From: Hippasteria phrygiana
Taxonomy: Eukaryota; Echinodermata; Asteroidea; Valvatida; Goniasteridae
DNA: 64,000 bases
Direction of reading: 5' to 3'
Assembly (NCBI GenBank): GCA_037893225.1
Contig: JAZGUH010000087.1
Span: 62,001 to 126,000 of the forward strand
Shown one piece after another: positions 12,745 through 25,484 of this stretch (its first letter is position 1; the number at the start of each line of letters is the position of its first letter). A program made the translations under genes and the position numbers. The notes under the pieces are model-generated. The model made no database searches. It worked only from the letters and a program-made list of their open reading frames with translations, and had not been told where the DNA came from.

Positions 12745-14133
12745 GGCTTCCCAGAGTTAAAACTTGTGGAGAAAATTCAAACCTCGCAATGTTTATTTTC
12801 TTTCCAGCCAACATCTGTGTGCATATTACCGTCTATTTATTGCTCCATGCATGTCAAATTCCCTGGGGTATGGACTTGCTTTACTCATTCATAATTGCAT
12901 GAAATATCAACCAAATTCAGTAATTTTGACATGTATGGATAGCTTAGATCTGGCGCTACATGTTGCAATTATCGGCGGCTTCTTAGAGTTAAAACTTGTG
13001 GAGAAAATTCGAACCTCGCAATGTTTATTTTCTTTCCGGCCAACATCTGTGTACATGTTACCGTCTATTTATTGCTCCATGCCTGTCAAATTCCCTGGGG
13101 TATGGACTTGCTTTACTCATTCATAATTGCATGAAATATCAACCAAATGCAGTAATTTTGACATGTATGTATAGCTTAGATCTGGCGCTACATGTTGCAA
13201 TTATCGGCGGCTTCCCAGAGTTAAAACTTGTGGAGAAAATTCAAACCTCGCAATGTTTATTTTCTTTCCAGCCAACATCTGTGTGCATATTACCTTCTAT
13301 TTATTGCTCCATGCCTGTCAAATTCTCCAGGGTATGACTTGCTTTACTCATTCATAATTGCATGAAATATCAACCAAATTCAGTAATTTTGACATGTATG
13401 GATAGCTTAGATCTGGCGCTACATGTTGCAATTATCGGCGGCTTCTTAGAGTTAAAACTTGTGGAGAAAATTCGAACCTCGCAATGTTTATTTTCTTTCC
13501 GGCCAACATCTGTGTGCATATTACCTTCTATTTATTGCTCCATGCCTGTCAAATTCCCCAGGGTATGACTTGCTTTACTCATTCATAATTGCATGAAATA
13601 TCAACCAAATTCAGTAATTTTGACATGTATGGATAGCTTAGATCTGGCGCTACATGTTGCAATTATCGGCGGCTTCTTAGAGTTAAAACTTGTGGAGAAA
13701 ATTCAAACCTCGCAATGTTTATTTTCTTTCCAGCCAACATCTGTGTGCATATTACCGTCTATTTATTGCTCCATGCATGTCAAATTCCCTGGGGTATGGA
13801 CTTGCTTTACTCATTCATAATTGCATGAAATATCAACCAAATGCAGTAATTTTGACATGTATGTATAGCTTAGATCTGGCGCTACATGTTGCAATCATCG
13901 GCGGCTTCTTAGAGTTAAAACTTGTGGAGAAAATTCGAACCTCGCAATGTTTATTTTCTTTCCGGCCAACATCTGTGTGCATATTACCTTCTATTTATTG
14001 CTCCATGCCTGTCAAATTCCCCAGGGTATGACTTGCTTTACTCATTCATAATTGCATGAAATATCAACCAAATGCAGTAATTTTGACATGTATGTATAGC
14101 TTAGATCTGGCGCTACATGTTGCAATTATCGGC
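12745..14133. repeat. Short HOR unit with two hybrid monomers
   Basis: Six monomers, c-e-f-g-x-x. Haplotype d is missing between c and e. The monomer at 13671 has a d-type head (cttctt, taaaac) but the ttccag, gcatat and ccgtct centre of a/c. It ends in gcag, tatgtat and an atcatc tail, the first atcatc in the window (near 13896). The monomer at 13903 has a g body but gcag and tatgtat after it. The simplest reading is exchange inside monomers; sequential point mutation would need several matching changes. Confidence 0.8.
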
Positions 14134-17100
14134 GGCTTCCCAGAGTTAAAACTTGTGGAGAAAATTCAAACCTCGCAATGTTTATTTTCTTTCCAGCCAA
14201 CATCTGTGTGCATATTACCGTCTATTTATTGCTCCATGCATGTCAAATTCCCTGGGGTATGGACTTGCTTTACTCATTCATAATTGCATGAAATATCAAC
14301 CAAATGCAGTAATTTTGACATGTATGGATAGCTTAGATCTGGCGCTACATGTTGCAATTATCGGCGGCTTCTTAGAGTTAACACTTGTGGAGAAACTTCA
14401 AACCTCGCAATGTTTATTTTCTTTCCGGCCAACATCTGTGTACATGTTACCGTCTATTTATTGCTCCATGCCTGTCAAATTCCCTGGGGTATGGACTTGC
14501 TTTACTCATTCATAATTGCATGAAATATCAACCAAATGCAGTAATTTTGACATGTATGTATAGCTTAGATCTGGCGCTACATGTTGCAATTATCGGCGGC
14601 TTCCCAGAGTTAAAACTTGTGGAGAAAATTCAAACCTCGCAATGTTTATTTTCTTTCCAGCCAACATCTGTGTGCATATTACCGTCTATTTATTGCTCCA
14701 TGCATGTCAAATTCCCTGGGGTATGGACTTGCTTTACTCATTCATAATTGCATGAAATATCAACCAAATTCAGTAATTTTGACATGTATGGATAGCTTAG
14801 ATCTGGCGCTACATGTTGCAATTATCGGCGGCTTCTTAGAGTTAAAACTTGTGGAGAAAATTCAAACCTCGCAATGTTTATTTTCTTTCCGGCCAACATC
14901 TGTGTACATGTTACCGTCTATTTATTGCTCCATGCATGTCAAATTCCCTGGGGTATGGACTTGCTTTACTCATTCATAATTGCATGAAATATCAACCAAA
15001 TTCAGTAATTTTGACATGTATGGATAGCTTAGATCTGGCGCTACATGTTGCAATTATCGGCGGCTTCTTAGAGTTAAAACTTGTGGAGAAAATTCGAACC
15101 TCGCAATGTTTATTTTCTTTCCGGCCAACATCTGTGTACATGTTACCGTCTATTTATTGCTCCATGCCTGTCAAATTCCCTGGGGTATGGACTTGCTTTA
15201 CTCATTCATAATTGCATGAAATATCAACCAAATGCAGTAATTTTGACATGTATGTATAGCTTAGATCTGGCGCTACATGTTGCAATTATCGGCGGCTTCC
15301 CAGAGTTAAAACTTGTGGAGAAAATTCAAACCTCGCAATGTTTATTTTCTTTCCAGCCAACATCTGTGTGCATATTACCTTCTATTTATTGCTCCATGCC
15401 TGTCAAATTCTCCAGGGTATGACTTGCTTTACTCATTCATAATTGCATGAAATATCAACCAAATTCAGTAATTTTGACATGTATGGATAGCTTAGATCTG
15501 GCGCTACATGTTGCAATTATCGGCGGCTTCTTAGAGTTAAAACTTGTGGAGAAAATTCGAACCTCGCAATGTTTATTTTCTTTCCGGCCAACATCTGTGT
15601 GCATATTACCTTCTATTTATTGCTCCATGCCTGTCAAATTCCCCAGGGTATGACTTGCTTTACTCATTCATAATTGCATGAAATATCAACCAAATTCAGT
15701 AATTTTGACAGGTATGGATAGCTTAGATCTGGCGCTACATGTTGCAATTATCGGCGGCTTCTTAGAGTTAACACTTGTGGAGAAAATTCAAACCTCGCAA
15801 TGTTTATTTTCTTTCCGGCCAACATCTGTGTACATGTTACCGTCTATTTATTGCTCCATGCATGTCAAATTCCCTGGGGTATGGACTTGCTTTACTCATT
15901 CATAATTGCATGAAATATCAACCAAATGCAGTAATTTTGACATGTATGTATAGCTTAGATCTGGCGCTACATGTTGCAATTATCGGCGGCTTCCCAGAGT
16001 TAAAACTTGTGGAGAAAATTCAAACCTCGCAATGTTTATTTTCTTTCCAGCCAACATCTGTGTGCATATTACCGTCTATTATTGCTCCATGCATGTCAAA
16101 TTCCCTGGGGTATGGACTTGCTTTACTCATTCATAATTGCATGAAATATCAACCAAATGCAGTAATTTTGACATGTATGGATAGCTTAGATCTGGCGCTA
16201 CATGTTGCAATTATCGGCGGCTTCTTAGAGTTAACACTTGTGGAGAAACTTCAAACCTCGCAATGTTTATTTTCTTTCCGGCCAACATCTGTGTACATGT
16301 TACCGTCTATTTATTGCTCCATGCCTGTCAAATTCCCTGGGGTATGGACTTGCTTTACTCATTCATAATTGCATGAAATATCAACCAAATGCAGTAATTT
16401 TGACATGTATGTATAGCTTAGATCTGGCGCTACATGTTGCAATTATCGGCGGCTTCCCAGAGTTAAAACTTGTGGAGAAAATTCAAACCTCGCAATGTTT
16501 ATTTTCTTTCCAGCCAACATCTGTGTGCATATTACCGTCTATTTATTGCTCCATGCATGTCAAATTCCCTGGGGTATGGACTTGCTTTACTCATTCATAA
16601 TTGCATGAAATATCAACCAAATTCAGTAATTTTGACATGTATGGATAGCTTAGATCTGGCGCTACATGTTGCAATTATCGGCGGCTTCTTAGAGTTAAAA
16701 CTTGTGGAGAAAATTCAAACCTCGCAATGTTTATTTTCTTTCCGGCCAACATCTGTGTACATGTTACCGTCTATTTATTGCTCCATGCATGTCAAATTCC
16801 CTGGGGTATGGACTTGCTTTACTCATTCATAATTGCATGAAATATCAACCAAATTCAGTAATTTTGACATGTATGGATAGCTTAGATCTGGCGCTACATG
16901 TTGCAATTATCGGCGGCTTCTTAGAGTTAAAACTTGTGGAGAAAATTCGAACCTCGCAATGTTTATTTTCTTTCCGGCCAACATCTGTGTACATGTTACC
17001 GTCTATTTATTGCTCCATGCCTGTCAAATTCCCTGGGGTATGGACTTGCTTTACTCATTCATAATTGCATGAAATATCAACCAAATGCAGTAATTTTGAC

Positions 17101-17840
17101 ATGTATGTATAGCTTAGATCTGGCGCTACATGTTGCAATTATCGGCGGCTTCCCAGAGTTAAAACTTGTGGAGAAAATTCAAACCTCGCAATGTTTATTT
17201 TCTTTCCAGCCAACATCTGTGTGCATATTACCTTCTATTTATTGCTCCATGCCTGTCAAATTCTCCAGGGTATGACTTGCTTTACTCATTCATAATTGCA
17301 TGAAATATCAACCAAATTCAGTAATTTTGACATGTATGGATAGCTTAGATCTGGCGCTACATGTTGCAATTATCGGCGGCTTCTTAGAGTTAAAACTTGT
17401 GGAGAAAATTCGAACCTCGCAATGTTTATTTTCTTTCCGGCCAACATCTGTGTGCATATTACCTTCTATTTATTGCTCCATGCCTGTCAAATTCCCCAGG
17501 GTATGACTTGCTTTACTCATTCATAATTGCATGAAATATCAACCAAATTCAGTAATTTTGACATGTATGGATAGCTTAGATCTGGCGCTACATGTTGCAA
17601 TTATCGGCGGCTTCTTAGAGTTAACACTTGTGGAGAAAATTCAAACCTCGCAATGTTTATTTTCTTTCCGGCCAACATCTGTGTACATGTTACCGTCTAT
17701 TTATTGCTCCATGCATGTCAAATTCCCTGGGGTATGGACTTGCTTTACTCATTCATAATTGCATGAAATATCAACCAAATGCAGTAATTTTGACATGTAT
17801 GTATAGCTTAGATCTGGCGCTACATGTTGCAATTATCGGC
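14134..17840. repeat. Two 8-mer HOR units, near copy of window start
   Basis: Units abcdefgh (14134-15987) and a*bcdefgh (15988-17840, one base short). Bases 14134 to about 17231 match 1 to about 3098 at an offset of 14133 bp at every diagnostic site I compared. Both rare marks are shared: gacaggt at 15708 versus 1575, and the lost T in tctattattg near 16080 versus 1947. The match ends where this copy reads ccttct and the other reads ccgtct. This is a block duplication and not independent HOR homogenisation. Confidence 0.88.
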
Positions 17841-18999
17841 GGCTTCCCAGAGTTAAAACTTGTGGAGAAAATTCAAACCTCGCAATGTTTATTTTCTTTC
17901 CAGCCAACATCTGTGTGCATATTACCGTCTATTTATTGCTCCATGCATGTCAAATTCCCTGGGGTATGGACTTGCTTTACTCATTCATAATTGCATGAAA
18001 TATCAACCAAATTCAGTAATTTTGACATGTATGGATAGCTTAGATCTGGCGCTACATGTTGCAATTATCGGCGGCTTCTTAGAGTTAACACTTGTGGAGA
18101 AACTTCAAACCTCGCAATGTTTATTTTCTTTCCGGCCAACATCTGTGTACATGTTACCGTCTATTTATTGCTCCATGCCTGTCAAATTCCCTGGGGTATG
18201 GACTTGCTTTACTCATTCATAATTGCATGAAATATCAACCAAATGCAGTAATTTTGACATGTATGTATAGCTTAGATCTGGCGCTACATGTTGCAATTAT
18301 CGGCGGCTTCTTAGAGTTAAAACTTGTGGAGAAAATTCAAACCTCGCAATGTTTATTTTCTTTCCGGCCAACATCTGTGTACATGTTACCGTCTATTTAT
18401 TGCTCCATGCATGTCAAATTCCCTGGGGTATGGACTTGCTTTACTCATTCATAATTGCATGAAATATCAACCAAATTCAGTAATTTTGACATGTATGGAT
18501 AGCTTAGATCTGGCGCTACATGTTGCAATTATCGGCGGCTTCTTAGAGTTAAAACTTGTGGAGAAAATTCGAACCTCGCAATGTTTATTTTCTTTCCGGC
18601 CAACATCTGTGTGCATATTACCTTCTATTTATTGCTCCATGCCTGTCAAATTCCCCAGGGTATGACTTGCTTTACTCATTCATAATTGCATGAAATATCA
18701 ACCAAATTCAGTAATTTTGACATGTATGGATAGCTTAGATCTGGCGCTACATGTTGCAATTATCGGCGGCTTCTTAGAGTTAACACTTGTGGAGAAAATT
18801 CAAACCTCGCAATGTTTATTTTCTTTCCGGCCAACATCTGTGTACATGTTACCGTCTATTTATTGCTCCATGCATGTCAAATTCCCTGGGGTATGGACTT
18901 GCTTTACTCATTCATAATTGCATGAAATATCAACCAAATGCAGTAATTTTGACATGTATGTATAGCTTAGATCTGGCGCTACATGTTGCAATTATCGGC
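17841..18999. repeat. 5-mer HOR unit c-b-d-g-h
   Basis: Five monomers with e and f absent. The b monomer at 18073 is followed by gcag and tatgtatag, which elsewhere in the left domain precede a cttccc head, but here the next monomer starts cttctt (18305). This broken linkage marks an exchange point close to 18270-18310. The same unusual joint recurs 15061 bp downstream near 33330-33370, so the two blocks descend from one recombinant. Confidence 0.83.
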
Positions 19000-21900
19000 G
19001 GCTTCCCAGAGTTAAAACTTGTGGAGAAAATTCAAACCTCGCAATGTTTATTTTCTTCCGGCCAACATCTGTGTGCATATTACCGTCTATTTATTGCTCC
19101 ATGCATGTCAAATTCCCTGGGGTATGGACTTGCTTTACTCATTCATAATTGCATGAAATATCAACCAAATTCAGTAATTTTGACATGTATGGATAGCTTA
19201 GATCTGGCGCTACATGTTGCAATTATCGGCGGCTTCTTAGAGTTAACACTTGTGGAGAAACTTCAAACCTCGCAATGTTTATTTTCTTTCCGGCCAACAT
19301 CTGTGTACATGTTACCGTCTATTTATTGCTCCATGCCTGTCAAATTCCCTGGGGTATGGACTTGCTTTACTCATTCATAATTGCATGAAATATCAACCAA
19401 ATGCAGTAATTTTGACATGTATGTATAGCTTAGATCTGGCGCTACATGTTGCAATTATCGGCGGCTTCCCAGAGTTAAAACTTGTGGAGAAAATTCAAAC
19501 CTCGCAATGTTTATTTTCTTTCCAGCCAACATCTGTGTGCATATTACCGTCTATTTATTGCTCCATGTATGTCAAATTCCCTGGGGTATGGACTTGCTTT
19601 ACTCATTCATAATTGCATGAAATATCAACCAAATTCAGTAATTTTGACATGTATGGATAGCTTAGATCTGGCGCTACATGTTGCAATTATCGGCGGCTTC
19701 TTAGAGTTAAAACTTGTGGAGAAAATTCGAACCTCGCAATGTTTATTTTCTTTCCGGCCAACATCTGTGTGCATATTACCTTCTATTTATTGCTCCATGC
19801 CTGTCAAATTCCCCAGGGTATGACTTGCTTTACTCATTCATAATTGCATGAAATATCAACCAAATTCAGTAATTTTGACATGTATGGATAGCTTAGATCT
19901 GGCGCTACATGTTGCAATTATCGGCGGCTTCTTAGAGTTAAAACTTGTGGAGAAAATTCAGACCTCGCAATGTTTATTTTCTTTCCGGCCAACATCTGTG
20001 TGCATATTACCTTCTATTTATTGCTCCATGCCTGTCAAATTCCCCAGGGTATGACTTGCTTTACTCATTCATAATTGCATGAAATATCAACCAAATTCAG
20101 TAATTTTGACATGTATGGATAGCTTAGATCTGGCGCTACATGTTGCAATCATCGGCGGCTTCCCAGAGTTAAAACTTGGGGAGAAAATTCAAACCTCGCA
20201 ATGTTAATTTTCTTTCCGGCCAACATCTGTGTACATGTTACCGTCTATTTATTGCTCCATGCATGTCAAATTCCCTGGGGTATGGACTTGCTTTACTCAT
20301 TCATAATTGCATGAAATATCAACCAAATGCAGTAATTTTGACATGTATGTATAGCTTAGATCTGGCGCTACATGTTGCAATTATCGGCGGCTTCCCAGAG
20401 TTAAAACTTGTGGAGAAAATTCAAACCTCGCAATGTTTATTTTCTTTCCAGCCAACATCTGTGTGCATATTACCGTCTATTTATTGCTCCATGTATGTCA
20501 AATTCCCTGGGGTATGGACTTGCTTTACTCATTCATAATTGCATGAAATATCAACCAAATTCAGTAATTTTGACATGTATGGATAGCTTAGATCTGGCGC
20601 TACATGTTGCAATTATCGGCGGCTTCTTAGAGTTAACACTTGTGGAGAAACTTCAAACCTCGCAATGTTTATTTTCTTTCCGGCCAACATCTGTGTACAT
20701 GTTACCGTCTATTTATTGCTCCATGCCTGTCAAATTCCCTGGGGTATGGACTTGCTTTACTCATTCATAATTGCATGAAATATCAACCAAATGCAGTAAT
20801 TTTGACATGTATGTATAGCTTAGATCTGGCGCTACATGTTGCAATTATCGGCGGCTTCCCAGAGTTAAAACTTGTGGAGAAAATTCAAACCTCGCAATGT
20901 TTATTTTCTTTCCAGCCAACATCTGTGTGCATATTACCTTCTATTTATTGCTCCATGCCTGTCAAATTCTCCAGGGTATGACTTGCTTTACTCATTCATA
21001 ATTGCATGAAATATCAACCAAATTCAGTAATTTTGACATGTATGGATAGCTTAGATCTGGCGCTACATGTTGCAATTATCGGCGGCTTCTTAGAGTTAAC
21101 ACTTGTGGAGAAAATTCAAACCTCGCAATGTTTATTTTCTTTCCGGCCAACATCTGTGTACATGTTACCGTCTATTTATTGCTCCATGCATGTCAAATTC
21201 CCTGGGGTATGGACTTGCTTTACTCATTCATAATTGCATGAAATATCAACCAAATGCAGTAATTTTGACATGTATGTATAGCTTAGATCTGGCGCTACAT
21301 GTTGCAATTATCGGCGGCTTCCCAGAGTTAAAACTTGTGGAGAAAATTCGAACCTCGCAATGTTTATTTTCTTTCCGGCCAACATCTGTGTGCATATTAC
21401 CTTCTATTTATTGCTCCATGCCTGTCAAATTCCCCAGGGTATGACTTGCTTTACTCATTCATAATTGCATGAAATATCAACCAAATTCAGTAATTTTGAC
21501 ATGTATGGATAGCTTAGATCTGGCGCTACATGTTGCAATTATCGGCGGCTTCTTAGAGTTAAAACTTGTGGAGAAAATTCAGACCTCGCAATGTTTATTT
21601 TCTTTCCGGCCAACATCTGTGTGCATATTACCTTCTATTTATTGCTCCATGCCTGTCAAATTCCCCAGGGTATGACTTGCTTTACTCATTCATAATTGCA
21701 TGAAATATCAACCAAATTCAGTAATTTTGACATGTATGGATAGCTTAGATCTGGCGCTACATGTTGCAATCATCGGCGGCTTCCCAGAGTTAAAACTTGT
21801 GGAGAAAATTCAAACCTCGCAATGTTAATTTTCTTTCCGGCCAACATCTGTGTACATATTACCGTCTATTTATTGCTCCATGCATGTCAAATTCCCTGGG

Positions 21901-24094
21901 GTATGGACTTGCTTTATTCATTCATAATTGCATGAAATATCAACCAAATGCAGTATTTTTGACATGTATGTATAGCTTAGATCTGGCGCTACATGTTGCA
22001 ATTATCGGCGGCTTCCCAGAGTTAAAACTTGTGGAGAAAATTCAAACCTCGCAATGTTTATTTTCTTTCCAGCCAACATCTGTGTGCATATTACCGTCTA
22101 TTTATTGCTCCATGCATGTCAAATTCCCTGGGGTATGGACTTGCTTTACTCATTCATAATTGCATGAAATATCAACCAAATTCAGTAATTTTGACATGTA
22201 TGGATAGCTTAGATCTGGCGCTACATGTTGCAATTATCGGCGGCTTCTTAGAGTTAACACTTGTGGAGAAACTTCAAACCTCGCAATGTTTATTTTCTTT
22301 CCGGCCAACATCTGTGTACATGTTACCGTCTATTTATTGCTCCATGCCTGTCAAATTCCCTGGGGTATGGACTTGCTTTACTCATTCATAATTGCATGAA
22401 ATATCAACCAAATGCAGTAATTTTGACATGTATGTATAGCTTAGATCTGGCGCTACATGTTGCAATTATCGGCGGCTTCCCAGAGTTAAAACTTGTGGAG
22501 AAAATTCAAACCTCGCAATGTTTATTTTCTTTCCAGCCAACATCTGTGTGCATATTACCTTCTATTTATTGCTCCATGCATGTCAAATTCTCCAGGGTAT
22601 GACTTGCTTTACTCATTCATAATTGCATGAAATATCAACCAAATTCAGTAATTTTGACATGTATGGATAGCTTAGATATGGCGCTACATGTTGCAATTAT
22701 CGGCGGCTTCTTAGAGTTAACACTTGTGGAGAAAATTCAAACCTCGCAATGTTTATTTTCTTTCCGGCCAACATCTGTGTACATGTTACCGTCTATTTAT
22801 TGCTCCATGCATGTCAAATTCCCTGGGGTATGGACTTGCTTTACTCATTCATAATTGCATGAAATATCAACCAAATGCAGTAATTTTGACATGTATGTAT
22901 AGCTTAGATCTGGCGCTACATGTTGCAATTATCGGCGGCTTCCCAGAGTTAAAACTTGTGGAGAAAATTCAAACCTCGCAATGTTTATTTTCTTTCCAGC
23001 CAACATCTGTGTGCATATTACCGTCTATTTATTGCTCCATGCATGTCAAATTCCCTGGGGTATGGACTTGCTTTACTCATTCATAATTGCATGAAATATC
23101 AACCAAATTCAGTAATTTTGACATGTATGGATAGCTTAGATCTGGCGCTACATGTTGCAATTATCGGCGGCTTCTTAGAGTTAAAACTTGTGGAGAAAAT
23201 TCAAACCTCGCAATGTTTATTTTCTTTCCGGCCAACATCTGTGTACATGTTACCGTCTATTTATTGCTCCATGCATGTCAAATTCCCTGGGGTATGGACT
23301 TGCTTTACTCATTCATAATTGCATGAAATATCAACCAAATTCAGTAATTTTGACATGTATGGATAGCTTAGATCTGGCGCTACATGTTGCAATTATCGGC
23401 GGCTTCTTAGAGTTAAAACTTGTGGAGAAAATTCGAACCTCGCAATGTTTATTTTCTTTCCGGCCAACATCTGTGTGCATATTACCTTCTATTTATTGCT
23501 CCATGCCTGTCAAATTCCCCAGGGTATGACTTGCTTTACTCATTCATAATTGCATGAAATATCAACCAAATTCAGTAATTTTGACATGTATGGATAGCTT
23601 AGATCTGGCGCTACATGTTGCAATTATCGGCGGCTTCTTAGAGTTAAAACTTGTGGAGAAAATTCAGACCTCGCAATGTTTATTTTCTTTCCGGCCAACA
23701 TCTGTGTGCATATTACCTTCTATTTATTGCTCCATGCCTGTCAAATTCCCCAGGGTATGACTTGCTTTACTCATTCATAATTGCATGAAATATCAACCAA
23801 ATTCAGTAATTTTGACATGTATGGATAGCTTAGATCTGGCGCTACATGTTGCAATCATCGGCGGCTTCCCAGAGTTAAAACTTGTGGAGAAAATTCAAAC
23901 CTCGCAATGTTAATTTTCTTTCCGGCCAACATCTGTGTACATATTACCGTCTATTTATTGCTCCATGCATGTCAAATTCCCTGGGGTATGGACTTGCTTT
24001 ATTCATTCATAATTGCATGAAATATCAACCAAATGCAGTATTTTTGACATGTATGTATAGCTTAGATCTGGCGCTACATGTTGCAATTATCGGC
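19000..24094. repeat. Three HOR units ending in g'-n (first n-type monomers)
   Basis: Units: a''-b-c-g-g'-n (19000-20388), c-b-f-h-x-g'-n (20389-22009) and c-b-f-h-c-d-g-g'-n (22010-24094). g' carries ttcagacc in place of ttcgaacc. n carries gttaattttc, and from the second unit on also tacatatt, ttattcatt and agtatttttg. The first n (20157) keeps tacatgtt, tactcatt and agtaatttt and has a private cttggggag, so it looks like an intermediate or recombinant. The spacing of g' is 1621 bp (7 monomers), then 2085 bp (9 monomers). a'' lacks one T (ttttcttccgg near 19051). A private catgtatgtc occurs near 19564 and again near 20490. Confidence 0.85.
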
Positions 24095-25484
24095 GGCTTC
24101 CCAGAGTTAAAACTTGTGGAGAAAATTCAAACCTCGCAATGTTTATTTTCTTTCCAGCCAACATCTGTGTGCATATTACCGTCTATTTATTGCTCCATGC
24201 ATGTCAAATTCCCTGGGGTATGGACTTGCTTTACTCATTCATAATTGCATGAAATATCAACCAAATTCAGTAATTTTGACATGTATGGATAGCTTAGATC
24301 TGGCGCTACATGTTGCAATTATCGGCGGCTTCTTAGAGTTAACACTTGTGGAGAAAATTCAAACCTCGCAATGTTTATTTTCTTTCCGGCCAACATCTGT
24401 GTACATGTTACCGTCTATTTATTGCTCCATGCATGTCAAATTCCCTGGGGTATGGACTTGCTTTACTCATTCATAATTGCATGAAATATCAACCAAATTC
24501 AGTAATTTTGACATGTATGGATAGCTTAGATCTGGCGCTACATGTTGCAATTATCGGCGGCTTCTTAGAGTTAAAACTTGTGGAGAAAATTCGAACCTCG
24601 CAATGTTTATTTTCTTTCCGGCCAACATCTGTGTACATGTTACCGTCTATTTATTGCTCCATGCCTGTCAAATTCCCTGGGGTATGGACTTGCTTTACTC
24701 ATTCATAATTGCATGAAATATCAACCAAATGCAGTAATTTTGACATGTATGTATAGCTTAGATCTGGCGCTACATGTTGCAATTATCGGCGGCTTCCCAG
24801 AGTTAAAACTTGTGGAGAAAATTCAAACCTCGCAATGTTTATTTTCTTTCCAGCCAACATCTGTGTGCATATTACCTTCTATTTATTGCTCCATGCCTGT
24901 CAAATTCTCCAGGGTATGACTTGCTTTACTCATTCATAATTGCATGAAATGTCAACCAAATTCAGTAATTTTGACATGTATGGATAGCTTAGATCTGGCG
25001 CTACATGTTGCAATTATCGGCGGCTTCTTAGAGTTAAAACTTGTGGAGAAAATTCGAACCTCGCAATGTTTATTTTCTTTCCGGCCAACATCTGTGTGCA
25101 TATTACCTTCTATTTATTGCTCCATGCCTGTCAAATTCCCCAGGGTATGACTTGCTTTACTCATTCATAATTGCATGAAATATCAACCAAATTCAGTAAT
25201 TTTGACATGTATGGATAGCTTAGATCTGGCGCTACATGTTGCAATTATCGGCGGCTTCTTAGAGTTAACACTTGTGGAGAAAATTCAAACCTCGCAATGT
25301 TTATTTTCTTTCCGGCCAACATCTGTGTACATGTTACCGTCTATTTATTGCTCCATGCATGTCAAATTCCCTGGGGTATGGACTTGCTTTACTCATTCAT
25401 AATTGCATGAAATATCAACCAAATGCAGTAATTTTGACATGTATGTATAGCTTAGATCTGGCGCTACATGTTGCAATTATCGGC
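24095..25484. repeat. 6-mer HOR unit c-x-e-f-g-h
   Basis: The second member (24327) has an h body (taacac, attcaaa, tacatg, catgcatg) but is followed by ttcag and ggatag, so it stands where b or d would be expected. The rest follows the left 8-mer order. The g monomer is preceded by a private gaaatgtcaacc (near 24947), which changes the otherwise constant gaaatatcaacc. Confidence 0.82.
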
